Part shown: positions 43,407-51,316 of the stretch, one piece after another | Position numbering within the stretch: position 1 is the first letter of the stretch | Layout of the letters: each line of letters opens with the position of its first letter | Source of the DNA: Nitrosomonadales bacterium | GTDB lineage: Bacteria > Pseudomonadota > Gammaproteobacteria > Burkholderiales > Gallionellaceae | Assembly: GCA_016208015.1 (NCBI GenBank) | Contig: JACQYW010000008.1 | Span: 62,001-126,000 of the forward strand | Length of the DNA stretch: 64,000 nucleotides | Direction of reading: 5' to 3' | Notes under the pieces: generated by a model | Database searches by the model: none | Told to the model about the DNA's origin: nothing | The model's input: the letters and a program-made list of their open reading frames with translations, nothing else | Made by a program: the position numbers and the translations under genes

Positions 43407-43845
43407 GAATTGGATTGGTAGTTACTGGAATTGGGTTAACAAGCCCTCTCGTGGTATACCCATTAGTGAATTCGCAGATGTTATGCGGGATGCTAACAAG
43501 GCTGTAGCGGCGGCGGCGGAGTTTACTGAGAATTATAATGCTCGACAAAAAAGGGTGGAAGAAATTAATCAATACCGTCTGCAAAAAGTAGATCCTTTGC
43601 AGAGGGAAGCGGAACACTTAGAAAGAATAAAGGCTGACCCAGCTATGATTGCGAAAAAATGGGAAGAAGTAATGGAAGCATATCGCAATTCCCCACCGCT
43701 AGAAATAGAACAGCCCAATAATATATCCAGAATAAGAGGTGAGATTGGTGGGCTGACTTACTATTCTTTAGCGATATTGTTTCGAACTTTAGGTACTTTT
43801 CTATTGTACGTGCTGCTATTTGTAATAGTGCTTTGGTTGATATAG
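43396..43845 (+). CDS. AT-rich hypothetical protein with C-terminal membrane helix
   Basis: Unrecognised protein of 149 residues. A charged helical region (about 25-105), likely coiled coil, is followed by a hydrophobic segment at the C terminus (LFRTLGTFLLYVLLFVIVLWLI, cited in part as FLLYVLLFVIVLWL). The DNA is much more AT-rich than its surroundings and sits exactly between a 3'-truncated parE and a 5'-truncated higB, so it was probably brought in by the rearrangement that broke them. No transposase or terminal repeats were seen. A ribosome-binding site is not obvious. Confidence 0.55.
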   Translation: MRNKNWIGSYWNWVNKPSRGIPISEFADVMRDANKAVAAAAEFTENYNARQKRVEEINQYRLQKVDPLQREAEHLERIKADPAMIAKKWEEVMEAYRNSPPLEIEQPNNISRIRGEIGGLTYYSLAILFRTLGTFLLYVLLFVIVLWLI

Positions 43846-43902
43846 CCACATGCAATTATCTTTCCGAAAAATAATCAAAAGGGTCTGCATCGGAATAGTT
43901 TT

Positions 43903-43992
43903 CAGGGGGGCGAGAAGGTCTTTGTGCATAAAGTGATGACGCACCTGGAATACGACGACTGGAACAGGCGCTATCGGAAAGGCAAAGGATAA
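43903..43992 (+). pseudogene. HigB-type toxin remnant (C-terminal end only)
   Basis: The frame ending at 43992 encodes GEKVFVHKVMTHLEYDDW and a short basic tail. It matches the C terminus of HigB-family mRNA interferases (family consensus around KHVMTHAEYDKW). Everything upstream of about codon 70 of a normal HigB is missing and replaced by the AT-rich segment. No start codon with a ribosome-binding site precedes it. The intact antitoxin gene follows two bases later, as expected for higBA. Confidence 0.75.
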
Positions 43993-43994
43993 TC

Positions 43995-44423
43995 ATGCGC
44001 ACAGCACAAACTCAATTCGATATTAAGGCCATTCAAGCTTCCTGGCAGAAGTTCGATACGATGGCGCATCTGCGTCCTATCAATGACGAGAAGAGCTACG
44101 TTCGCATGACAGCGCTGATGAACTCACTGTTGGATGTAGCAGGCGATGATGAGGATCACCCCCTGACCAGCTTGCTTGATTTGGTAAGCGATATGGTTGC
44201 CAAGTATGAGCAGACACATCACGCCATTGAAGCCGCTGCCCCCAAGGATGCTCTGCGCTTTTTGATGGAGGCGCGCGGTATGAAACAGGGTGCGTTATCC
44301 GAGATCGTGCCACAGAGTAATTTGTCAGCTACCTTGTCCGGCAAACGAAAGATCAGCGCGGCGTTGGCGGGCAAGTTGGGAAACTTCTTTGGCGTGAGCC
44401 CGGCGCTGTTTGTTCCGTACTAA
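43995..44423 (+). CDS. higA: HigA-type antitoxin
   Basis: XRE-like antitoxin of 142 residues. The N-terminal half is helical and the C-terminal helix-turn-helix (GMKQGALSEIVPQSNLSATLSGKRKIS) matches the HigA/antitoxin type usually found downstream of HigB. The remains of HigB end two bases before its ATG, so the original higBA operon is still recognisable. With the toxin lost it is probably a left-over repressor. Confidence 0.85.
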   Translation: MRTAQTQFDIKAIQASWQKFDTMAHLRPINDEKSYVRMTALMNSLLDVAGDDEDHPLTSLLDLVSDMVAKYEQTHHAIEAAAPKDALRFLMEARGMKQGALSEIVPQSNLSATLSGKRKISAALAGKLGNFFGVSPALFVPY

Positions 44424-44467
44424 ACTGCCGCATAAATTGGCATAATCCGCACCCTATAAATTCACCC

Positions 44468-44493
44468 ATAGCCCTCGCACTTGCGAGGGCTAT
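44468..44493. terminator. Palindromic hairpin between higA and tex
   Basis: ATAGCCCTCGC and GCGAGGGCTAT form a perfect 11-bp stem with loop ACTT, followed by TTAATT. It probably ends the higA transcript; it lies just upstream of tex. Confidence 0.75.
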
Positions 44494-44515
44494 TTAATTC
44501 AACAAATCGAGAACC

Positions 44516-46885
44516 ATGCTCCCATCCATCGAACAACGCCTTGCCGCCGAGATCGCGGCCAAACCTGCTCAAATCGCTGCTGCCATTGCCTTGCTGGACG
44601 AGGGGGCGACGGTGCCATTCATCTCGCGCTATCGCAAAGAAGCGACGGGCGGTCTGGACGATACGCAGTTGCGTTTGCTGGAAGAGCGGCTGCGTTATCT
44701 GCGCGAGCTGGAAGAGCGGCGCGAGGCCATCATTGCCTCGATCACCGAGCAGGGCAAGATGACGCCGGAGTTGTTGAAGGCGGTCTCGCTGGCCACCGAC
44801 AAGACGCATCTGGAAGATCTGTATCTGCCGTACAAGCCGAAGCGCCGCACCAAGGCGCAGATCGCGCTGGAGGCGGGGCTGGAGCCGTTGGCGGATGCGT
44901 TGCTGGCGAACCCGCTGCTGAATCCGGAAGAGGAGGCGGCCAAGTATCTGCGCGAACCTTTCACCTCTGATGCGGGCGATGCCAACCCCGGCGTGGCGGA
45001 TACCAAGGCGGCGCTGGATGGCGCGCGGCAGATTCTGATGGAGCGCTTTGCCGAAGATGCAGTTTTGCTGCAATCGCTGCGCGAATATGTGCAGGCGCAC
45101 GGCGTGGTGCACTCGAAGGTGATCGAGGGCAAGAACGACGCGGCGGAAAAGTATGCCGACTATTTCGATTATTCCGAATCCATCAACACCATTCCTTCGC
45201 ACCGCGCGCTGGCGGTGTTCCGTGGTCGGCGCGAGGAGATGCTGGATGTGCAGCTGCGTCTGGATAGCGAAGAAGAGAAGCCCACCTGGGCCTCGCCGCA
45301 CAATCCGTGCGAGGCGCGCATCGCGGCGCGTTTCAACATCAAGGACATGAACCGTCCCGCCGACCGCTGGCTGCTGGATACCGTGCGCTGGACCTGGCGC
45401 GTGAAGATGTTCATGCATCTGGAGACCGAGCTGATGGGCGCGCTGCGCAGCAAGGCCGATACCGAGGCCATCAACGTGTTCGCGCGCAATCTCAAAGACC
45501 TGCTGCTGGCCGCACCCGCCGGGCCGCGCGTGACCATGGGGCTGGACCCCGGCCTGCGCACCGGCGTGAAGGTGGCGGTGGTGGACGAGACCGGCAAGGT
45601 GGTGGATACCGACACTATCTATCCGCACCAGCCGCGCAACGAATGGAACGTCTCGATACAGGCGCTGGCCAATCTGGCGAAGAAGCACAAGGTGTCGCTC
45701 ATCGCCATCGGGAATGGGACGGCTTCGCGGGAGACGGATCGGTTGGCGCAGGATCTCATCAAACTGCATCCGGAGTTGAAGATGACCAGCATCGTCGTTT
45801 CCGAAGCGGGCGCGTCGGTGTATTCCGCGTCCGAATTCGCTTCGCGCGAATTGCCGGAGCTGGATGTCTCGCTGCGCGGTGCGGTATCCATCGCGCGCCG
45901 TCTGCAAGATCCTCTGGCCGAGCTGGTGAAGATCGATCCCAAGTCGATCGGCGTGGGCCAATACCAGCATGACGTGAGCCAGTTCCAGTTGGCGCGCTCG
46001 CTGGATGCGGTGGTGGAAGATTGCGTGAACGCGGTGGGCGTGGACGTGAATACGGCCTCGGTGCCGTTGCTGGCGCGTGTTTCCGGCTTGAGCAGCAGCG
46101 TGGCGCAGGCCATCGTGAACCAGCGCGACCTGAAGGGCAAATTCAACAGCCGCGCCGAGCTGCGCGAAGTGCCGCGCCTGGGGGACAAGACTTTCGAGCA
46201 GGCGGCGGGCTTCTTGCGCATCATGGGCGGCAACGATCCGCTCGATGCCTCCGCCGTCCACCCCGAGTCATACCCGCTGGTGAAGCGCATCCTCGAAGAC
46301 ATCAAGCAGGACATCAAGGGCGTGATCGGCAACGGCAGCCTGCTGAAAGGGCTGAACCCAGCCAAGTACGCCAACGAGCAATTCGGCGTGCCGACCATCA
46401 CCGACATCCTGAAAGAGCTGGAGAAGCCGGGCCGCGACCCGCGCCCCGAATTCACCACCGCGACGTTCAAGGAAGGCGTGGAAGACCTGAAGGACCTGGA
46501 GCCGGGCATGATCCTCGAAGGCGTGGTGACCAACGTGGCGGCGTTCGGCGCGTTCGTGGATATCGGCGTGCATCAGGATGGGCTGGTGCATATCTCCGCG
46601 CTGGCCGACAAGTTCGTCAAAGACCCGCACACGGTGGTGAAGGCGGGGCAGGTGGTGAAGGTGAAGGTGCTGGAGGTGGATGTGAAGCGCAAGCGCATCG
46701 CGCTGACCATGCGCCTCACCGACTCGGCAGCGCAGGCGGGCGGTAGCAAACACGAGACCAAACACGAACCGCGCGAGCAACGCGGGCAGGGGAAATCCGC
46801 TGGAGGCAAACCTGCCAACCGTGCACCTGCCCAACCCACAATGGGTGGCGCGATGGCGGCGGCGTTTGCGAAGTTGAAGGGGTGA
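44516..46885 (+). CDS. tex: Tex-family RNA-binding transcription accessory protein
   Basis: Protein of 789 residues. Domain order: N-terminal helical Tex region with [22 protein letters not shown] (cited in part: [10 protein letters not shown]), a YqgF/RNase H-like domain (about 330-455, with [20 protein letters not shown]), helix-hairpin-helix modules (about 490-560) and a C-terminal S1 RNA-binding domain (about 650-725, with [26 protein letters not shown], cited in part). The length is typical. It is linked in other bacteria to transcription and RNA metabolism under stress. It appears monocistronic. Confidence 0.95.
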   Translation: MLPSIEQRLAAEIAAKPAQIAAAIALLDEGATVPFISRYRKEATGGLDDTQLRLLEERLRYLRELEERREAIIASITEQGKMTPELLKAVSLATDKTHLEDLYLPYKPKRRTKAQIALEAGLEPLADALLANPLLNPEEEAAKYLREPFTSDAGDANPGVADTKAALDGARQILMERFAEDAVLLQSLREYVQAHGVVHSKVIEGKNDAAEKYADYFDYSESINTIPSHRALAVFRGRREEMLDVQLRLDSEEEKPTWASPHNPCEARIAARFNIKDMNRPADRWLLDTVRWTWRVKMFMHLETELMGALRSKADTEAINVFARNLKDLLLAAPAGPRVTMGLDPGLRTGVKVAVVDETGKVVDTDTIYPHQPRNEWNVSIQALANLAKKHKVSLIAIGNGTASRETDRLAQDLIKLHPELKMTSIVVSEAGASVYSASEFASRELPELDVSLRGAVSIARRLQDPLAELVKIDPKSIGVGQYQHDVSQFQLARSLDAVVEDCVNAVGVDVNTASVPLLARVSGLSSSVAQAIVNQRDLKGKFNSRAELREVPRLGDKTFEQAAGFLRIMGGNDPLDASAVHPESYPLVKRILEDIKQDIKGVIGNGSLLKGLNPAKYANEQFGVPTITDILKELEKPGRDPRPEFTTATFKEGVEDLKDLEPGMILEGVVTNVAAFGAFVDIGVHQDGLVHISALADKFVKDPHTVVKAGQVVKVKVLEVDVKRKRIALTMRLTDSAAQAGGSKHETKHEPREQRGQGKSAGGKPANRAPAQPTMGGAMAAAFAKLKG

Positions 46886-46976
46886 TCAAGACACACATCC
46901 GTTCACGGTGCTCCTTCGACATCGCTCAGGACTAAAGGCGGGTCGAAGGGTCAGGAACGGGCTTGGGATTGTATGA

Positions 46977-47348
46977 TCACTGGGCTACCGAGCTGATGAT
47001 CTTCTCGAACCCGACCGTCGATATCTGATCGACGTTCAAGTAGTCGTTGGTTACGTCCGCCTCCGAGGCGATGCCGTTGTCTTTGCACCACTTGCCCCAT
47101 GCGGCTCTGCCGAGCTTGGAGTTGCCGGGCAGACCCACCAGGTGGTATATCTTTCCGCTGTGCGTCGTGGCGGTCATGGTTTCCCGATCGAACGCTTCGA
47201 TCTGGCTTGATGAGCGACCCAGGTTGTTCGTTACGTCATGCCCCCAGACGTGGCGGCTGCGAACCCCATCCAGCGATTCGATCTCCATCACGCGCCAGCG
47301 GCGCAACGATATGTTCTTCGAATCGTTCGAAACATTCAGTACCGACAT
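46977..47348 (-). CDS. Hypothetical protein
   Basis: Unrecognised 123-residue protein without signal peptide or membrane segment. The first half is rich in Arg, Ser and Asp with strand-like segments (LRRWRVMEIESLDGVRSRHVWG), and the second half holds GKIYHLVGLPGNSKLGRAAWGKWCKDNGI. It lies between tex and the large PAS protein on the minus strand, with gaps of about 80-90 bp on both sides. The upstream gap (46886-46976) holds a short CCTTCGAC-containing inverted repeat; the other gap shows nothing. Composition resembles the neighbours, so it is likely a real gene, but its role is unknown. Confidence 0.6.
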   Translation of the reverse strand: MSVLNVSNDSKNISLRRWRVMEIESLDGVRSRHVWGHDVTNNLGRSSSQIEAFDRETMTATTHSGKIYHLVGLPGNSKLGRAAWGKWCKDNGIASEADVTNDYLNVDQISTVGFEKIISSVAQ

Positions 47349-47428
47349 TTCTTACCCCAAGGATGCTGTACCGCGATTGCCGCGCACGATACCTGCATCA
47401 ACTGCCACGGTCAATTTGATTGCGTGTA

Positions 47429-50400
47429 TCAGGACGGCACTTCCTTATGTTGCCTGCTCAGTTCCACCCGGTTCCTTCCGCCTGCCTTGGCGCGGTAAAG
47501 TGCCATGTCGGCACGAGCCATGATGCTGTCTGCCGCCTCATCCCTGGAATCGAACATCGCGATGCCGATGCTGATCGTGAACGGGATCGGTCCGTCCCCG
47601 CTCTGGGCAGGTGTGTCGGCCACATAGTTCCGGAAGCGCTCGGCGAACAATTTGGCTCCGGCAGAGTCGGTACCGGGCAGCAATATCCCGAATTCTTCCC
47701 CGCCCAGTCGGCCGAGCAGGTCGACGCGGCGCAAACGCTGGCCGGCCAATTCGGCGAAATGCCGGAGCACGATGTCGCCGGTGGCATGGCCGTAGGTATC
47801 GTTGACGCTCTTGAAGTGATCGATATCCACCATCAGCAAGGCAGTCGGCTGCCCGAAGCGTATGAAGTGCGCCAGTTCCATCTCCAGCTGTTCGATGAAA
47901 TGGCGCCGGTTCGCCATGCCGGTCAGGGAGTCTGTCGTGGCCAAACGGATCAGTTCTTCTTCCATCTCCTTGCGCTGTGCGATGTCCTGGAACACGGCCT
48001 CGACGCCGACGATCTGGCCGTTCTCGTGCATCGGCGTCACGGTCAGTTGAACCGGGAATACCTCGCCGTTCTTGCGTATGAAGGCATCTTCGACTCCGCG
48101 CCGAATACCGTCGTGCAGCGTCTTGAAGATCGGACAATCTTCCGAAGGGTAGGGGGTGCCATCCTTGTGATGGTGGTGAAAGATGATATGTTGATTCTTG
48201 CCCAGCACCTCTTCCTTGCTGAAGCCGAGGATGGCAAGGGCGGCAGGATTGATGAAGGTGCAGCGCCCATTCCGGTCCACGCCATAGATACCTTCGCCGG
48301 CCGAGTTCAGCAGCAGCTCGTTCCATTGCGAGAGCCGGGCGATCTCGGACTCCGCCTGCTTGCGGCTGGAGATGTCCATGGCGGTGCCGGTCACGCGCAC
48401 CGCGCGACCATCGGCAGACCGTTCGACCGCCATGCCGCGCGCCAGCACCCAGACCCAATGGCCGTCCTTGTGCTGCATGCGCACTTCGGCCTCGATATAC
48501 GGCGTTTCTCCCTTGAGGTGGCGGATCAGGATGTCGCGGGAATACAGGGCATCTTCCGGCCTGATCAGTCTGGCCAGTGACGACGGATGGGGCGGCAGTT
48601 CGTCAGCTTGATAGCCCAGCAACTTGGTCCAGCCTTCGCCAAAATACAGCATGTCGCTGGGAATGTGCCAATCGGTCATGGCAAGGTCGGCACCTTTAAG
48701 CGCCATGGACAGGCGTTCCTCAGCTTCACGCCTGCGGGTGACGTCGCGGGTGACGCCGAGCAGGTAGGTGATCTTGCCTGCGGTGTTCCGTAGCGGCGCC
48801 GCATGGGTCTCCAGCCAGCGCCGTGTACCCTGCTTGCCCCGAACCTCGAATTCCAGCACACCGGTCTCGCCTCTGAAGATGCGATAGGACAGATTCTTGA
48901 AAGGGATGCGATGTTCAGGCATCACATAATCGATCAGGCCGCGTTCGTTGACTTCCGCGACGCTGCCCGCTTCCAGCATGGACAGACCGGCAGCGTTCAT
49001 CTGCAGCAGCTTCCCGTCAGCCCCGATCACTTTGACGCACTCCGGCTCGTTCTCGAGGATGGTCGTCAGGAAGTTCTTCTGTTCCTCCAGGGCTATCTCC
49101 GCGTGTTTGCGTTCCGTGATATCGATGAATCCCCACAGCGATTCTCCCGTTTCGCTTTCCAGGTTCGCTCCGCTGACATCCAGCCAGATATGCCTGCCGT
49201 CCTTGCGCACCTGCTCGAACTGCGTGCGATATATCTTTCCGGCAGAAAGGACGGGGTAGGCGGCGTTACCGAACGCTTGATAGGCTTCATCGCTCGGATA
49301 GTTCCGGCTCGTCGGCGTACCGACGAGTTCGCCGGGGCCGTAACCCAGCATCCTTTCGAAGGCCGGGTTGGCCCACACGATATTGCGGTCCTTCACGGTC
49401 ACGATACCGATCAGGTCGTTCTCCAGTATGGTCTTCTGCTCGGCCAGCAGGTGTTCCAGACGCAATTGATTCAGGCGGCGCTCGGTTATATCCGCCGCAT
49501 ACACGACTACTGAACCCGCCTTGCCGTCGCTGCCGATGACCGGGTAATAGCTGAGCGCGTAGAAGCGGTCGTTGCGCGTGTCTTCCGTGCGTATTTCTTT
49601 TCCGGTACGGAAGACTTCGGCCAGACTTTCCCGGCGGCCGGCCGCCACTTCCGGTGGGAAGTAATCAAAAGCGCATTTGCCGATCATGTCCTGCGGTTCT
49701 TTCTGGACACGCTGTGCACCTATCTCGTTGATGGCCAGAATGATGCCGTTCTCGTCCACGTGGAATATGCTCTCGGTCGTCGCATTCAGGATGATGGCCA
49801 GTTGATCCTTGCTTTGCTTCAGCTCTTGTTCTGCCTGCTTGCGGTCGGTCACGTCCACGTCCATGCAGACGAAGATCGGTTCGGCATCGCCGGGGATCGA
49901 AAACAGTGTCGAGCTGATGATGCGTGCCGAACCGTCCCGATGTCTGATTTCCGTGTCGGTCTGGTGCTGCGGGTCTCCCGTCTCGGCGACCAGTCTCAAC
50001 AGTTCGGTAAATTGTTGCGTCTGTTCTCGCGTGAGGATGATCTGATCGAGTGTCTTGCCGACCACCTCGGCAGATGTCCAGCCAAATAGTTTCTCGGATG
50101 CAAGATTCCAGTATATGACTCGCCCGGCGCGGTCGTACCATTGCACCGCCACATTGGGCGTATTTTCCAGCGTCGCCAACAGTCGTCCTTGTTCCGATAC
50201 GATCCGCTTTTGCGCATGTACCAGAGCGCCCAAAGATCTGGCCAGTGCAAAGAGCGGGAGCAGGATCAGCAGACCGATCACCAGCAGCAGCGTCCGCAGC
50301 AGCCGTTTGTTTTCCGCCTGGGTCGGCCAGCCGCCGCGCGGAACGGCAGCGATCTGCCAGGAACCGTTGGGCAAGGCGATGTCCGCGAGTACGGGATCGG

Positions 50401-51175
50401 TATCGAACAGCTCGGGGCGGCCGAAGAACACTTCACCCTGGCTTCCCCTGCCATCCTTCCCGCGTATGGCTATCTCCAGCGGGTTATTCTCATCCAGCAG
50501 CCCGCTGTTCTGGAACAGCCGGTCGGCATCTATCACTGCGGAGATCAGCCCCCAGAATCTCCTGCTACCGTGCTTGTCCTCGACGAACACGGGGAGGCGT
50601 CCGATGATGCCGTTACCGCCCTGAACCAGCTTGAGCGGACCGGCCAGGATCAAGTGTCCCGTGGTGCGCGCCCGGTCTGCGGTCTCGAACTGGCCGGGCG
50701 TCTTTCTGAAGTCGAGTCCGATCGCCTTCTCATTACCGGCCATGGGATACATCATGCGCATCACCATGTCGGGTGCCGCACCTATGTTGCGCAGGTTCGA
50801 GCCGCCCTCGAACAGCGGTTTTGCGGCACGCGCGAATTCATTCTGGGTGATGTGCGGGCGTGTGGCGATGAGGCTGACCAGACCTTTGACCAGTTGAACA
50901 TCCCCGTGAAGATTCACTTCGAGGCGGCTGCGGATATGTCCCAGCCCGCTTTCCGCAGCCAGCCGCTCCGCTGCGGCATGCTGCTCATGGTTCATCCGAT
51001 CGCCGATGAATGCAGCCAGCAAGAGGCCGCAGAGCAGCACAACGATGGTCAGATAGACCCCAACTTCTTTCCGGCTCAATTCAAGTCTCCCCGATTCGCG
51101 CCGGGGCAAATGAATAGTGTTGCCGGTGAATCTATCGTTCACGTTTTGAGTCCGGGAATGATGCGGGTCAGGCAT
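47429..51175 (-). CDS. CHASE-multi-PAS diguanylate cyclase
   Basis: Very large signalling protein of 1248 residues. An N-terminal membrane helix (about 38-60), a periplasmic CHASE domain (about 75-270) and a second helix (about 298-318) are followed by about six PAS/PAC modules (between about 330 and 1075) and a C-terminal GGDEF domain with an intact active site RLGGEEFGILLPG and an I-site (RRVD, five residues before GGEEF). It should make c-di-GMP in response to one external and several internal cues. The PAS modules contain WANPAFERMLGYGPGELVG and similar hallmarks. ATG 51175 was chosen. No EAL domain is present, in contrast to most signalling genes further right. Confidence 0.93.
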   Translation of the reverse strand: MPDPHHSRTQNVNDRFTGNTIHLPRRESGRLELSRKEVGVYLTIVVLLCGLLLAAFIGDRMNHEQHAAAERLAAESGLGHIRSRLEVNLHGDVQLVKGLVSLIATRPHITQNEFARAAKPLFEGGSNLRNIGAAPDMVMRMMYPMAGNEKAIGLDFRKTPGQFETADRARTTGHLILAGPLKLVQGGNGIIGRLPVFVEDKHGSRRFWGLISAVIDADRLFQNSGLLDENNPLEIAIRGKDGRGSQGEVFFGRPELFDTDPVLADIALPNGSWQIAAVPRGGWPTQAENKRLLRTLLLVIGLLILLPLFALARSLGALVHAQKRIVSEQGRLLATLENTPNVAVQWYDRAGRVIYWNLASEKLFGWTSAEVVGKTLDQIILTREQTQQFTELLRLVAETGDPQHQTDTEIRHRDGSARIISSTLFSIPGDAEPIFVCMDVDVTDRKQAEQELKQSKDQLAIILNATTESIFHVDENGIILAINEIGAQRVQKEPQDMIGKCAFDYFPPEVAAGRRESLAEVFRTGKEIRTEDTRNDRFYALSYYPVIGSDGKAGSVVVYAADITERRLNQLRLEHLLAEQKTILENDLIGIVTVKDRNIVWANPAFERMLGYGPGELVGTPTSRNYPSDEAYQAFGNAAYPVLSAGKIYRTQFEQVRKDGRHIWLDVSGANLESETGESLWGFIDITERKHAEIALEEQKNFLTTILENEPECVKVIGADGKLLQMNAAGLSMLEAGSVAEVNERGLIDYVMPEHRIPFKNLSYRIFRGETGVLEFEVRGKQGTRRWLETHAAPLRNTAGKITYLLGVTRDVTRRREAEERLSMALKGADLAMTDWHIPSDMLYFGEGWTKLLGYQADELPPHPSSLARLIRPEDALYSRDILIRHLKGETPYIEAEVRMQHKDGHWVWVLARGMAVERSADGRAVRVTGTAMDISSRKQAESEIARLSQWNELLLNSAGEGIYGVDRNGRCTFINPAALAILGFSKEEVLGKNQHIIFHHHHKDGTPYPSEDCPIFKTLHDGIRRGVEDAFIRKNGEVFPVQLTVTPMHENGQIVGVEAVFQDIAQRKEMEEELIRLATTDSLTGMANRRHFIEQLEMELAHFIRFGQPTALLMVDIDHFKSVNDTYGHATGDIVLRHFAELAGQRLRRVDLLGRLGGEEFGILLPGTDSAGAKLFAERFRNYVADTPAQSGDGPIPFTISIGIAMFDSRDEAADSIMARADMALYRAKAGGRNRVELSRQHKEVPS

Positions 51176-51316
51176 TGGGTCGTTGCGGCATCGTTTTCAA
51201 GTTTGATGCTATTGTAAGTCCACTTAAACGATAAACACTTGTTCTTTACTGCCGTAGCCAATATTGCCGGCAGGCTGAATATCCTTTTTTTCCATCCGGG
51301 CCAATCCGGTGCGTGT

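Noticed and set aside
43330-43905. An insertion sequence between parE and higB remnants
   Set aside because: No transposase, terminal inverted repeats or target duplication were seen; only an AT-rich unknown gene.
46895-46955. CCTTCGACATCGCTCAGGAC segment after tex as a terminator
   Set aside because: The arms are short and no T tract follows on either strand; it looks like a small dispersed repeat at most.
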